Positions 8,833 through 16,709 of a stretch of 64,000 bases of DNA are shown in pieces. Position 1 is the first letter of the stretch. The number at the start of each line of letters is the position of its first letter. The translations under genes were made by a program, and so were the position numbers. This DNA is from Flavobacterium degerlachei (GTDB lineage Bacteria > Bacteroidota > Bacteroidia > Flavobacteriales > Flavobacteriaceae): the NCBI RefSeq assembly GCF_900106645.1, contig NZ_FNMV01000002.1, forward strand, positions 299,690-363,689. Direction: 5' to 3'. The notes under the pieces are model-generated. The model had not been told where the DNA came from. It saw nothing but the letters and a program-made list of their open reading frames with translations, and did not search any database.

Positions 8833-10095
8833 TTAAGCGTCTAAATCAACAGTAGTTTTTGATGCTATTTCTTTATAAGTTCCGTTTTCTAATTTCTCAC
8901 GAATCGCTTCAAAAGCAACTAGTGTTTCATCAATATCTGATAATGAATGTGAAGTTGTAGGTATCATTCTCAATAAGATAATTCCTTTTGGAATTACAGG
9001 ATAGATCACGATCGATAAGAAAATACTGTAGTTTTCTCTTAAGTCGTTTACCATAATCATAGCTTCTGGCACACTTCCTTCAAGATATACTGGTGTAACA
9101 CAAGTATTAGTATCTCCAATATTGAAATTTCTAGAACGCAATCCGCTTTGTAATGCATTTACGTTTTCCCAAAGTTTGTCTTTCAATTCTGGATGATTAC
9201 GTAACAATTCCAAACGTTTCAACGAACCAATTGTTTGAATCATTGGTAATGATTTAGCAAACATTTGAGAACGCATGTTGTATTTAAGGTAATCAATAAT
9301 GTCTTTATCAGCAGCTACAAATGCACCAATGTTAGCCATTGATTTTGCAAAAGTTGAAAAATAAACATCAATATCATCCTGAACTCCTTGTTCCTCACCT
9401 GCTCCAGCACCTGTTTTTCCTAGTGTTCCAAAACCATGTGCATCATCTACAAGTAAACGGAAATTGTATTTTTGCTTCATAGCAACAATCTCTTTCAATT
9501 TTCCTTGTTGTCCACGCATTCCAAAAACACCTTCAGTAATGAATAAAATTCCTCCACCGTTTTCTTCAGCTAATTTCGTAGCACGTTGCAGGTTTTTTTC
9601 CATACTTTCAACGTCATTATGACGGTAAGTAAAACGTTTACCCATGTGCAAACGAACACCATCAATAATACAAGCATGTGCATCTACATCATATACAATA
9701 ACATCGTTTTTTGTAACCAAAGCGTCAATGATAGACACCATTCCTTGGTAACCAAAATTCAATAAATAAGCAGATTCTTTCATTACAAAAGCAGCCAATT
9801 CTTGTTCTAATTGCTCATGATATTTAGTTTGTCCACTCATCATTCGCGCTCCCATTGGGTAAGCCGCTCCGTATTGAATTGCCGCATCTGTATCCGCTTG
9901 TCTCACCTCAGGGTGATTCGCTAAACCTAAATAGTCATTCAAACTCCAGTTCAAAATATCTTTTCCACCAAACTGCATTCTTGGACCTAACTCACCTTCT
10001 AATTTAGGAAAAACAAAATAGCCTTCAGCCTGTGAAGCCCATTTTCCTAATGGTCCTTTATTGTTTTGAATCCTTTCGAATAAATCTTTTACCAT
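8833..10095 (-). CDS. Alpha-oxoamine synthase family PLP enzyme (serine palmitoyltransferase or cysteate acyltransferase candidate)
   Basis: A 420-residue fold-type I PLP enzyme. Family residues are visible: His140 in DAHACIIDG (stacks on PLP), Asp217 and His220 in VDDAHGFGTLGKTG, and the Schiff-base lysine Lys251 in STFAKSMANIGAF. Enzymes of this family condense an amino acid with an acyl-CoA or acyl-ACP and release CO2. In Bacteroidota the likely candidates are serine palmitoyltransferase (sphingolipids) and cysteate fatty-acyl transferase (capnine sulfonolipids needed for gliding in Flavobacterium johnsoniae). Sequence alone does not separate these. It is transcribed alone, with its own terminator and a -7 box upstream. 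Confidence 0.83.
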   Translation of the reverse strand: MVKDLFERIQNNKGPLGKWASQAEGYFVFPKLEGELGPRMQFGGKDILNWSLNDYLGLANHPEVRQADTDAAIQYGAAYPMGARMMSGQTKYHEQLEQELAAFVMKESAYLLNFGYQGMVSIIDALVTKNDVIVYDVDAHACIIDGVRLHMGKRFTYRHNDVESMEKNLQRATKLAEENGGGILFITEGVFGMRGQQGKLKEIVAMKQKYNFRLLVDDAHGFGTLGKTGAGAGEEQGVQDDIDVYFSTFAKSMANIGAFVAADKDIIDYLKYNMRSQMFAKSLPMIQTIGSLKRLELLRNHPELKDKLWENVNALQSGLRSRNFNIGDTNTCVTPVYLEGSVPEAMIMVNDLRENYSIFLSIVIYPVIPKGIILLRMIPTTSHSLSDIDETLVAFEAIREKLENGTYKEIASKTTVDLDA

Positions 10096-10132
10096 AATAT
10101 ATTTAAGTAATAATTTTAACTTTAAGAAGCTG

Positions 10133-10140
10133 CAAAAATA
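10133..10140 (-). promoter_or_regulatory. -7 box (TATTTTTG) of the alpha-oxoamine synthase gene
   Basis: Reading the minus strand, TATTTTTG matches TAnnTTTG and lies 37 bases before the start codon. No convincing -33 TTG is seen. Confidence 0.4.
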
Positions 10141-10205
10141 AAAATTTATATTTTATAAAGGGTTTTAAAGTAAATTTATTTTTATAAGTACCTCTTTTTG
10201 ACTGT

Positions 10206-10273
10206 TAGGAGCTATTCCTGCTCTACACTATATCCACGCAAAAAAGCGTGGGATGCCGTTTCGATCAGGGCTA
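10206..10273 (-). repeat. Interspersed repeat, copy 1 (conserved arms, hairpin core)
   Basis: Read on the minus strand it runs TAGCCCTGATCGAAACGGC, then ATCC, a hairpin core (CCACGC / GCGTGG), then ATATAGTGTAGAGCAGG and AATAGCTCC. The outer arms match two other intergenic copies in this window (near 22.9 and 55.8 kb), while the core hairpin is unrelated. It lies in the intergenic space before the NYN gene and has no coding content. Confidence 0.65.
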
Positions 10274-10300
10274 AAAAGTCGATTTCATCAATAAACTTTG

Positions 10301-10308
10301 TACCTTTG
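10301..10308 (+). promoter_or_regulatory. -7 box (TACCTTTG) before the NYN gene
   Basis: TACCTTTG matches TAnnTTTG, 24 bases upstream of the ATG. The -33 element is not clear. Confidence 0.5.
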
Positions 10309-10332
10309 ATTAAATAAATCAATTATTCATTT

Positions 10333-11136
10333 ATGGCACAAGATACAAAAGAACTAAAATTAGCTGTTCTAATAGATGCAGACAATGTTCCTTATAGTAA
10401 TGTAAAAGGAATGATGGAAGAAATAACCAAATTTGGAACACCTACAACCAAACGTATTTACGCTGATTGGACGAAACCAAATGCTGGCGGTTGGAAAGGA
10501 GTTCTACTAGAACACGCCATTACTCCTATTCAGCAATACAGCTATACAGTAGGTAAAAATTCTTCTGATTCAGCGATGATTATTGATGCCATGGATTTAT
10601 TATACTCTGATAAAGTAGATGGTTTTTGTATCGTATCCAGCGATAGTGACTTTACTCGTTTAGCCATACGTCTTCGGGAATCTGGTATGAAGGTCATTGG
10701 AATAGGTGAGCAAAAAACACCCAACTCGTTCATTGTAGCCTGTGATAGATTTATTTACATTGAAGTTTTAGATGGTCACATTAAGAAAAAGAAGCCAAAA
10801 AGAGCTTCAGCTACTGAAACAAAAAAAGTAATTGATAAGAATACGCCAAAAGTTGTTGAAAAAGCACCTCAAAAGCCCCTTAATAAAATTGACGAACCCA
10901 CTATTGATCTCATTGAAGACTCAATAGATGACATTGCTGATGATAGTGGTTGGGCATTCCTTGGTGATGTAGGAAACCTTATCGTGAAGAAAAAACCGGA
11001 ATTCGACCCTAGAAATTACGGTTTTCCAAAACTAACACCCATGCTAAAATCCTTAACTGACATTCTTGAAATCGACGAAAGGGATTCTGACAAAAAAGGA
11101 ATCAAGCATGTTTATGTGCGCTTGCGTTATACCTAG
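10333..11136 (+). CDS. NYN (LabA/DUF88) domain protein with C-terminal OST-HTH/LOTUS domain
   Basis: A 267-residue protein in two parts. Residues about 9-145 form a PIN-like NYN nuclease domain with acidic residues in AVLIDADNVPYSNV, NSSDSAMIIDAMD and IVSSDSDFTRLA, the expected metal-binding aspartates. Residues about 205-267 (WAFLGDVGNLIVKKKPEFD onward) resemble an OST-HTH/LOTUS winged helix, which binds RNA (G-quadruplex RNA in some cases). A charged, proline-rich linker joins them. An RNA-processing or RNA-decay role is inferred. Its stop codon shares a CTAG palindrome with the stop of the convergent histidine kinase gene. Confidence 0.82.
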   Translation: MAQDTKELKLAVLIDADNVPYSNVKGMMEEITKFGTPTTKRIYADWTKPNAGGWKGVLLEHAITPIQQYSYTVGKNSSDSAMIIDAMDLLYSDKVDGFCIVSSDSDFTRLAIRLRESGMKVIGIGEQKTPNSFIVACDRFIYIEVLDGHIKKKKPKRASATETKKVIDKNTPKVVEKAPQKPLNKIDEPTIDLIEDSIDDIADDSGWAFLGDVGNLIVKKKPEFDPRNYGFPKLTPMLKSLTDILEIDERDSDKKGIKHVYVRLRYT

Positions 11137-13514
11137 ACTAAGTTTTTTATTACCTGAAACAAAGTTTCTTTATTAATTGGCTTAGTTAGATAATGATTCA
11201 TTCCTATTTCTGCTACTCGTGACTTGGTGCTTTCCATAACATCAGCCGTTAGAGCAATAATAGGAATGTTTGAATTATCCTGTCCCACTTCACCATTTCT
11301 GATCGCAATGGTAGCTTCATAACCATCCATAACCGGCATTTGTAGATCCATTAAAACAACATCTATTGCATTCGTTTTAAAAGCATCTAAACCCTCTTGA
11401 CCATTATTTGCATATATAACGGTAGTATTCAGCCATTTTTTAGTGATCATTTTGATCACCATCTGATTCATCGAATTGTCTTCGACCACCAGAATCGTTT
11501 TTCCTCCTAAATCATATACTACAGCTTCTGTAGCAATGGTTTCAAGCTTTTTTTGTTCAACAACATCAAAATCAATCGTGATGTTGCAGCTTGTTCCTTT
11601 TCCTACATAACTATTCATGGCTATTGTTCCGTTTTGCATATCCACAATGGTTTTTACAATGTAAAGCCCCAGTCCCAGTCCGCCAAACTTTCTCTTGTTA
11701 TCAATACTATTTTGAGAAAAAGAATCAAAAATACTATCTAACTTTTCTTTCGGGATACCTACACCGGAATCAGTGACTGTAATTATTAAACTTGCCCTAT
11801 TATTCTCTTTAATTTGAGTTTCTATTTCAAATTTTACAAATCCTTCCGAAGTAAATTTAATCGCATTGCTCAATACATTGTTTACTACTTGGCTCAGTCT
11901 GTTTTCATCTCCCATCAGTAAAGCAGGAAAACCATCTCGTTTTGTATAATGAAACTCTAACCCCTTGTCCTGAGCTCTAATTTCAGCATTTCTAGCTATT
12001 CTTTCCAAAAGTTGCAGCGGATTAAAAGCAGCATTCTCTAATTTCAATTCCTTTTTCTCAATTTTTGAAAAGTCTAAAATATCATTCACAGAACTCAATA
12101 AACCATGTGATGAATATTTAATAACCTGACAATTCTTTTTAATCTTCTCGTCTTCTACTTCACTAGATATGGAATCAATCAAATTCATAATAGCATTTAA
12201 CGGAGTTCGTAATTCATGACTGATATTAGATAAAAAGTATGTCTTTAAGTCATTCATTTCTTCTGAACGAACTAGGGCGATGCGATTCAACTCATTTTTT
12301 TCATTTTTAAGATTCCTGATTAAATTGGACATGGAAAGCGAAAGAAAAATAATCTCCAAGCCTGTACCGAGCTTAGAACTGTTTTGTGTTAAAAAACTAT
12401 GAGGCAACAATCCAAAATTATACAATATAAATACTCCGAAACCCAATATCAGAGACAGAAATCCAACGGTAAAAAAAGGGTCTACTGGTTTTCTTTTATA
12501 ATATAGGTAGATTATCGAATATACAATTAGAATCAAGAATACAAGCGTAAGTACATTTATCGCGATATAACTCATTAACAAGATGGATGGAAAAAAGATC
12601 ACACACAAAAGCAATAAGAACAATGATACATAAGCGATATTAAATAATCGGTAAATACTCTTGCTGTGTTTCTTTATATTCAAAAATACTTCACTGTATT
12701 TTCCAGATAGAAAAACGGCGATTATGGCGATTAACAATACTGAATGATTTGAAAACCAACCCGCAGAAGGAGTCACGAATTCATAAAAGAAACCATCTAA
12801 TGCAAATTGTAATAAACCAACAAAAACTACATATAAACTATAATATAAAAAGGTAATTTCTTTAAGGGCAAAGAAGAAAAAAAAGTAGATAATTGCTACA
12901 ATTGCCAAAATCCCATAAAACAAACCAAAAATTAACTGCTCAAAAGAAAGCGTCGATATAAGACTATCCGCTGAGTATAAATTCACTGGCAGTTTTATAT
13001 TTTCTCCGTCGCTCCTTAAGTGCAAAAATAATTTCAGCTTTGAATTAGACTGGATATCAATTTTAAAAAGAGTTTTTCGATTATCATAGGTTCGCTCTGC
13101 AAAAGCCAAATTATCTCCGCTTATGGCTTTAGTAACCTTTCCTGAGGTTTCATCTACCGTGTATAGTTCAACTAAATCAGTTATAGGACGTGCCGTTTCA
13201 AGGTAATAATGTAAATCTAAATCAGTTGCATTTTGAAGTTCTAATTTTGCCCAAAAATTATTTTGGTTAAAACCCAAATCATCATTCTCCGTTTGCAGCG
13301 GTCTTGGCTTCAAGGATTCGAAATTAGCAATTACATATTTAATTTCTAAATCTCTCTCCCCTACATCAGCAACCGTCGTATATTCATGTAAGGAAATTTT
13401 ATCAGGCATAGTATTCACCTGAAAAACATATTGTGAATACGAACTTGTAAAAACTAAAAAGAGTAACAAAATCTTTGTAACACTAAAATATGGAAGGCAT
13501 TTATTTATATTCAT
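11133..13514 (-). CDS. Hybrid sensor histidine kinase with 7TMR-DISM sensor
   Basis: A 793-residue membrane kinase. After a signal peptide (about 1-28) comes a 7TMR-DISMED2-type extracellular beta domain (about 35-175), seven transmembrane helices (about 190-395), HisKA with phospho-accepting His433 in ISHELRTP, an HATPase domain with N, G1 and G2 boxes (NNVLSNAIKF, DSGVGIP, GGLGLGLYIV), and a receiver domain (about 672-793) with phospho-acceptor Asp723 in LMDLQMP and Lys778. It should sense a periplasmic ligand, possibly carbohydrate, and signal through the attached receiver. No separate response regulator is adjacent, so the output partner is encoded elsewhere. Confidence 0.92.
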   Translation of the reverse strand: MNINKCLPYFSVTKILLLFLVFTSSYSQYVFQVNTMPDKISLHEYTTVADVGERDLEIKYVIANFESLKPRPLQTENDDLGFNQNNFWAKLELQNATDLDLHYYLETARPITDLVELYTVDETSGKVTKAISGDNLAFAERTYDNRKTLFKIDIQSNSKLKLFLHLRSDGENIKLPVNLYSADSLISTLSFEQLIFGLFYGILAIVAIIYFFFFFALKEITFLYYSLYVVFVGLLQFALDGFFYEFVTPSAGWFSNHSVLLIAIIAVFLSGKYSEVFLNIKKHSKSIYRLFNIAYVSLFLLLLCVIFFPSILLMSYIAINVLTLVFLILIVYSIIYLYYKRKPVDPFFTVGFLSLILGFGVFILYNFGLLPHSFLTQNSSKLGTGLEIIFLSLSMSNLIRNLKNEKNELNRIALVRSEEMNDLKTYFLSNISHELRTPLNAIMNLIDSISSEVEDEKIKKNCQVIKYSSHGLLSSVNDILDFSKIEKKELKLENAAFNPLQLLERIARNAEIRAQDKGLEFHYTKRDGFPALLMGDENRLSQVVNNVLSNAIKFTSEGFVKFEIETQIKENNRASLIITVTDSGVGIPKEKLDSIFDSFSQNSIDNKRKFGGLGLGLYIVKTIVDMQNGTIAMNSYVGKGTSCNITIDFDVVEQKKLETIATEAVVYDLGGKTILVVEDNSMNQMVIKMITKKWLNTTVIYANNGQEGLDAFKTNAIDVVLMDLQMPVMDGYEATIAIRNGEVGQDNSNIPIIALTADVMESTKSRVAEIGMNHYLTKPINKETLFQVIKNLV

Positions 13515-13680
13515 TATAATTCTTTACTATTTAACTACCTACGTTAAAAACAACTAATCGGTTTCAACATAAGCCTTATTTACTGTGCGAAATATAAAGT
13601 TAATTTTTTCTTTTTTTTAAGGTTTAAATACAAATAATACCATATTCTTTCTAATTTAGTTGAAAACTAATATTTTCGAC

Positions 13681-15189
13681 ATGAGAAAACAATTTTTTAC
13701 TTTTGGAATTATAGCATTCATTATATCCTTGGTATTCTTTTTCTATTTTAAAACCAGTATTCTTATCCCATCCGCTATAGTAGTCCTACTACTTATTGGA
13801 CTTATGAATAGTCTACAGCACAGACATGCCATTCTTAGGAACTTCCCCGTTCTGGGATATTTCAGGTATATTTTTGAAGGAATTGCTCCAGAAATTCAGC
13901 AATATTTTATCGAACGAACAACTGACGGTAAACCTTTCTCGAGAAACGAGCGCTCCCTTGCTTATCAAAGAGCTAAAAATATTGATGCCACAACTCCTTT
14001 TGGAACACAATTAGACATCAACCAATCCAATTATGAAGGGATTAGACATTCTATATTTCCTGCAAAAGTCAATGATGAGTTACCACGTGTCCTAGTGGGA
14101 GGACCTGATTGTAAACAGCCTTATTCCGCTTCAATACTAAATATCTCAGCAATGAGTTTTGGCTCATTGAGCGAAAATGCTATTATAGCACTCAACAAAG
14201 GAGCTCATAAAGGTAATTTCTATCACAATACTGGAGAAGGCGGACTTACAGAGTTTCACTTGCAAGGTGGTGATGTCACCTGGCAAATAGGAACCGGGTA
14301 TTTTGGTTGTCGCAATGACGAAGGGAGTTTTGACGCAGATAAATTCACAGATAAATCCAAGCATCCTTCTGTAAAAATGATTGAAATAAAATTATCACAA
14401 GGTGCTAAACCAGGTCATGGAGGCGTACTACCAGCTTCGAAAAACACGGAACAAATAGCTAAGATAAGAGGTGTGAAACCACACACAACCATTCTTTCCC
14501 CGCCAAGTCATACTGCTTTTCACAATCCGGAAGGCCTAATCAAATTTGTAGCTCAGCTACGTGAACTATCAAATGGAAAACCCATTGGCTTCAAATTATG
14601 TATTGGTCAGACCAGCGAATTTGAAATGATTTGCCAAGAAATGATTTTGCAAAATTGTTTCCCTGATTTCATAACAATTGACGGTGCCGAAGGAGGAACT
14701 GGAGCAGCACCACTGGAGTTCTCTGATGGTGTGGGTATGCCATTTGAACCCGCACTAATATTTGCAAATAAGACATTAATCAGATTAAATATTCGTGATA
14801 AAATAAGAGTGATAGGGAGCGGAAAAGTAATTTCGGGCTATTCTATACTTCGAGCAATAGCAATGGGAGCTGACATGTGTAATAGCGCCAGAGGCTTTAT
14901 GTTTTCATTAGGTTGTATTCAAGCTTTGCGCTGCAATACGAACAACTGTCCTACAGGGGTTGCTACCCAAGACAAAATGCTAATGAAAGGTCTTGTTGTT
15001 ACTGACAAATCGGAACGAGTTTTTCACTACCACAAAAACACCCTGCATGCCGCCAATGAACTTCTCGCAGCAGCTGGAAAATCTAGTTATAACGAAGTCG
15101 ACGGCTCAATTTTTATGCGTGGTGATGAATTTACGCATTTAGCCGACTTATATTTTCCAGATAATCTGACAAACGTAACAAAGTATTAA
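13681..15189 (+). CDS. FMN-binding glutamate synthase family protein
   Basis: A 502-residue protein with two N-terminal membrane segments (about 8-45), then the FMN-binding TIM-barrel domain of the glutamate synthase large subunit (about 110-470). Visible signatures are ISAMSFGSLSENAIIALN, GEGGLTEFH, the KPGHGGVLPASK segment, TIDGAEGGTGAAPLEFSD, and a cysteine cluster near CIQALRCNTNNCPTG that would hold an iron-sulfur cluster. It lacks the glutaminase domain of full GltB, as in the archaeal-type stand-alone family. Its substrate is uncertain. The ATG is preferred over an upstream TTG because the membrane segment begins here. Confidence 0.85.
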   Translation: MRKQFFTFGIIAFIISLVFFFYFKTSILIPSAIVVLLLIGLMNSLQHRHAILRNFPVLGYFRYIFEGIAPEIQQYFIERTTDGKPFSRNERSLAYQRAKNIDATTPFGTQLDINQSNYEGIRHSIFPAKVNDELPRVLVGGPDCKQPYSASILNISAMSFGSLSENAIIALNKGAHKGNFYHNTGEGGLTEFHLQGGDVTWQIGTGYFGCRNDEGSFDADKFTDKSKHPSVKMIEIKLSQGAKPGHGGVLPASKNTEQIAKIRGVKPHTTILSPPSHTAFHNPEGLIKFVAQLRELSNGKPIGFKLCIGQTSEFEMICQEMILQNCFPDFITIDGAEGGTGAAPLEFSDGVGMPFEPALIFANKTLIRLNIRDKIRVIGSGKVISGYSILRAIAMGADMCNSARGFMFSLGCIQALRCNTNNCPTGVATQDKMLMKGLVVTDKSERVFHYHKNTLHAANELLAAAGKSSYNEVDGSIFMRGDEFTHLADLYFPDNLTNVTKY

Positions 15190-15208
15190 AAAGGAATATA
15201 ATATCCAT

Positions 15209-15345
15209 AAAAAAAGGAGGGCTTTAAAAGCCCTCCAGTTGTAAGTTCTGATTTACCATTATCAACTCATACTGAATTTGTATAGCTGAATATTGCGCTA
15301 TCAATCTTATGTGAAGATTAAAAACACAAGTAATTAATCAAAACC
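15209..15345 (-). ncRNA. Candidate small RNA A (paralogue of small RNA B)
   Basis: A transcription unit of about 135 nt on the minus strand. A TATCTTTG -7 box lies at 15351-15358, so the start is expected near 15345. The unit ends in an intrinsic terminator whose stem GGAGGGCTTT (15216-15236) is followed by seven T. The same sequence from the box to GTTTTG recurs 342 bases away in small RNA B, and a block just before the terminator is also conserved. A possible 9-codon frame starting at ATGGTTTTG is not conserved in length, so a non-coding RNA is favoured. Exact ends are inferred. Confidence 0.6.
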
Positions 15346-15350
15346 ATACT

Positions 15351-15358
15351 CAAAGATA
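15351..15358 (-). promoter_or_regulatory. -7 box (TATCTTTG) of small RNA A
   Basis: The box and the bases after it (AGTATGGTTTTG) are identical to those at small RNA B. An ATTGTTT block 27 bases upstream of the box is conserved at the same spacing in both, but the usual -33 TTG spacing is not met. Confidence 0.5.
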
Positions 15359-15553
15359 CAACTAACAAACACGTAAATACATCATAAACAATAGATTAAC
15401 TGATATTTAACTCAATATCATATAGAAACTGAACTATTTTCATCTTATTCCACAAAAGACTCTATTTTTCAAAATCAGCTCCCTATTTTTATGAACATCC
15501 CATAAATAAGTGAAAATTTTAAAAAATATAATCCTGAGGTTAGTAACCACAAT

Positions 15554-15687
15554 AAAAAAGGAGGCCTTTTTACAGGCCTCCAATTATCGACTTTGGTTTA
15601 TCATTTTCAACTTATACCTTACGATACAAATGACTATCTAATACGCTACTCTTTGCAGATGGCCATATTCGAAAACAAACCAAAACC
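15554..15687 (-). ncRNA. Candidate small RNA B (paralogue of small RNA A)
   Basis: A second minus-strand unit of about 134 nt, starting near 15687 after a TATCTTTG box (15693-15700) and ending in an intrinsic terminator with GGAGGCC / GGCCTCC stem (15560-15581) and six T. Conserved blocks shared with small RNA A are the first bases after the box, a central TAGCG block, and AGTTGA-AATG-TAAA just before the terminator. The terminator stems differ in sequence while keeping the GGAGG base. A 25-codon frame (MVLVCFRIW...) exists but has no counterpart of equal length in A. Confidence 0.6.
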
Positions 15688-15692
15688 ATACT

Positions 15693-15700
15693 CAAAGATA
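15693..15700 (-). promoter_or_regulatory. -7 box (TATCTTTG) of small RNA B
   Basis: Identical in sequence to the box of small RNA A, with the same ATTGTTT block 27 bases upstream. Confidence 0.5.
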
Positions 15701-15893
15701 CGAATAATAATTACTTAAAACACTGTAAAACAATTAATTAACCACTATTTAACAATTATACGTACCGCCTAGAAAGATTAATCAAGAAATAAATTTTAAA
15801 CAAGTAACTATTATCAAAATCACCTAATTCATTTGACAATTCTGCAATTCCGATTCTGTCTAATCTATATTATTTAGGAAGTTTTAAAAAATG

Positions 15894-15901
15894 TATCTTT
15901 G
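15894..15901 (+). promoter_or_regulatory. -7 box (TATCTTTG) before rdgB
   Basis: TATCTTTG lies 25 bases before the rdgB ATG. It falls inside an apparent N-terminal extension of the reading frame, which argues that the shorter start is the true one. Confidence 0.5.
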
Positions 15902-15926
15902 TATACTCTATTTAAACCTAAAAGAA

Positions 15927-16505
15927 ATGCAACTAGTTTTCGCTTCCAATAATAAAAATAAAATAAAAGAAATCCAGCAAATACTTCCTCAATCGATAAC
16001 AATTCTGAGCCTCGAAGATATTGGTTGTCATGAAGAAATTCCCGAAACTTCAAATACAATAGAAGGAAATGCGATTTTGAAAGCCAATTATGTGACTCAA
16101 AAATACGGTTATGATTGTTTTGCTGATGATACAGGATTAGAAGTAGAAGCATTAAATGGAGAACCTGGTGTTTACTCTGCTAGGTATGCGGGCGAACAAC
16201 GTAATTCTGAAGACAACTTAAACAAACTTCTAGACGTTTTAACTGGGGAAACTAATAGGAATGCACAGTTCAAAACGGTAATAGCCTTAAATACCAATGG
16301 CAAACAGCATCTATTTACTGGTATTGCTCCTGGGAAAATCAGCTTAGAAAAATCTGGCGCTGAAGGCTTTGGTTACGACCCTATCTTCCAGCCAGAGGGC
16401 TATCAGGAAACTTTTGCCGAAATGGCATCAGATCTTAAAAATAAAATAAGTCATCGAGCTATTGCAACCCAACAATTGATTTCCTTTTTTGAAAACCAAA
16501 AATAA
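15927..16505 (+). CDS. rdgB: RdgB/HAM1 non-canonical purine NTP pyrophosphatase
   Basis: A 192-residue ITP/XTP/dITP pyrophosphatase that cleans deaminated purines from the nucleotide pool. Family signatures are FASNNKNKIKEIQ at the N-terminus, FADDTGLEVEALNG (about 65-78), GVYSARYAG, and GFGYDPIFQPEGY (about 146-158) followed by SHRAIA. The length matches the family. The ATG at the FASNN block is chosen because an earlier in-frame ATG overlaps the TATCTTTG promoter box and would add 12 residues absent from the family. Confidence 0.93.
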   Translation: MQLVFASNNKNKIKEIQQILPQSITILSLEDIGCHEEIPETSNTIEGNAILKANYVTQKYGYDCFADDTGLEVEALNGEPGVYSARYAGEQRNSEDNLNKLLDVLTGETNRNAQFKTVIALNTNGKQHLFTGIAPGKISLEKSGAEGFGYDPIFQPEGYQETFAEMASDLKNKISHRAIATQQLISFFENQK

Positions 16506-16680
16506 TCTTTGAAATTTCAATAGTTTTTGATTAAATTTCATAGAGACACGCCAACTTTTGGATCGTTAAATCTAAAAATAGCACAGAAAGTATTCAATGA
16601 AAAATATAACTTTCTGATAATCAAATAGTATTAAAACGACGAAACTTGAAACACCATTAGTTTATCTCGATAATTTAGAG

Positions 16681-16688
16681 TACTTTTG
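16681..16688 (+). promoter_or_regulatory. -7 box (TACTTTTG) before the DEAD-box gene
   Basis: TACTTTTG lies 21 bases before the ATG, and a TTG within it would give a false upstream start. The transcript leader would be only about 15 nt. Confidence 0.5.
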
Positions 16689-16709
16689 CACCCTATTTTA
16701 AAAATACAT

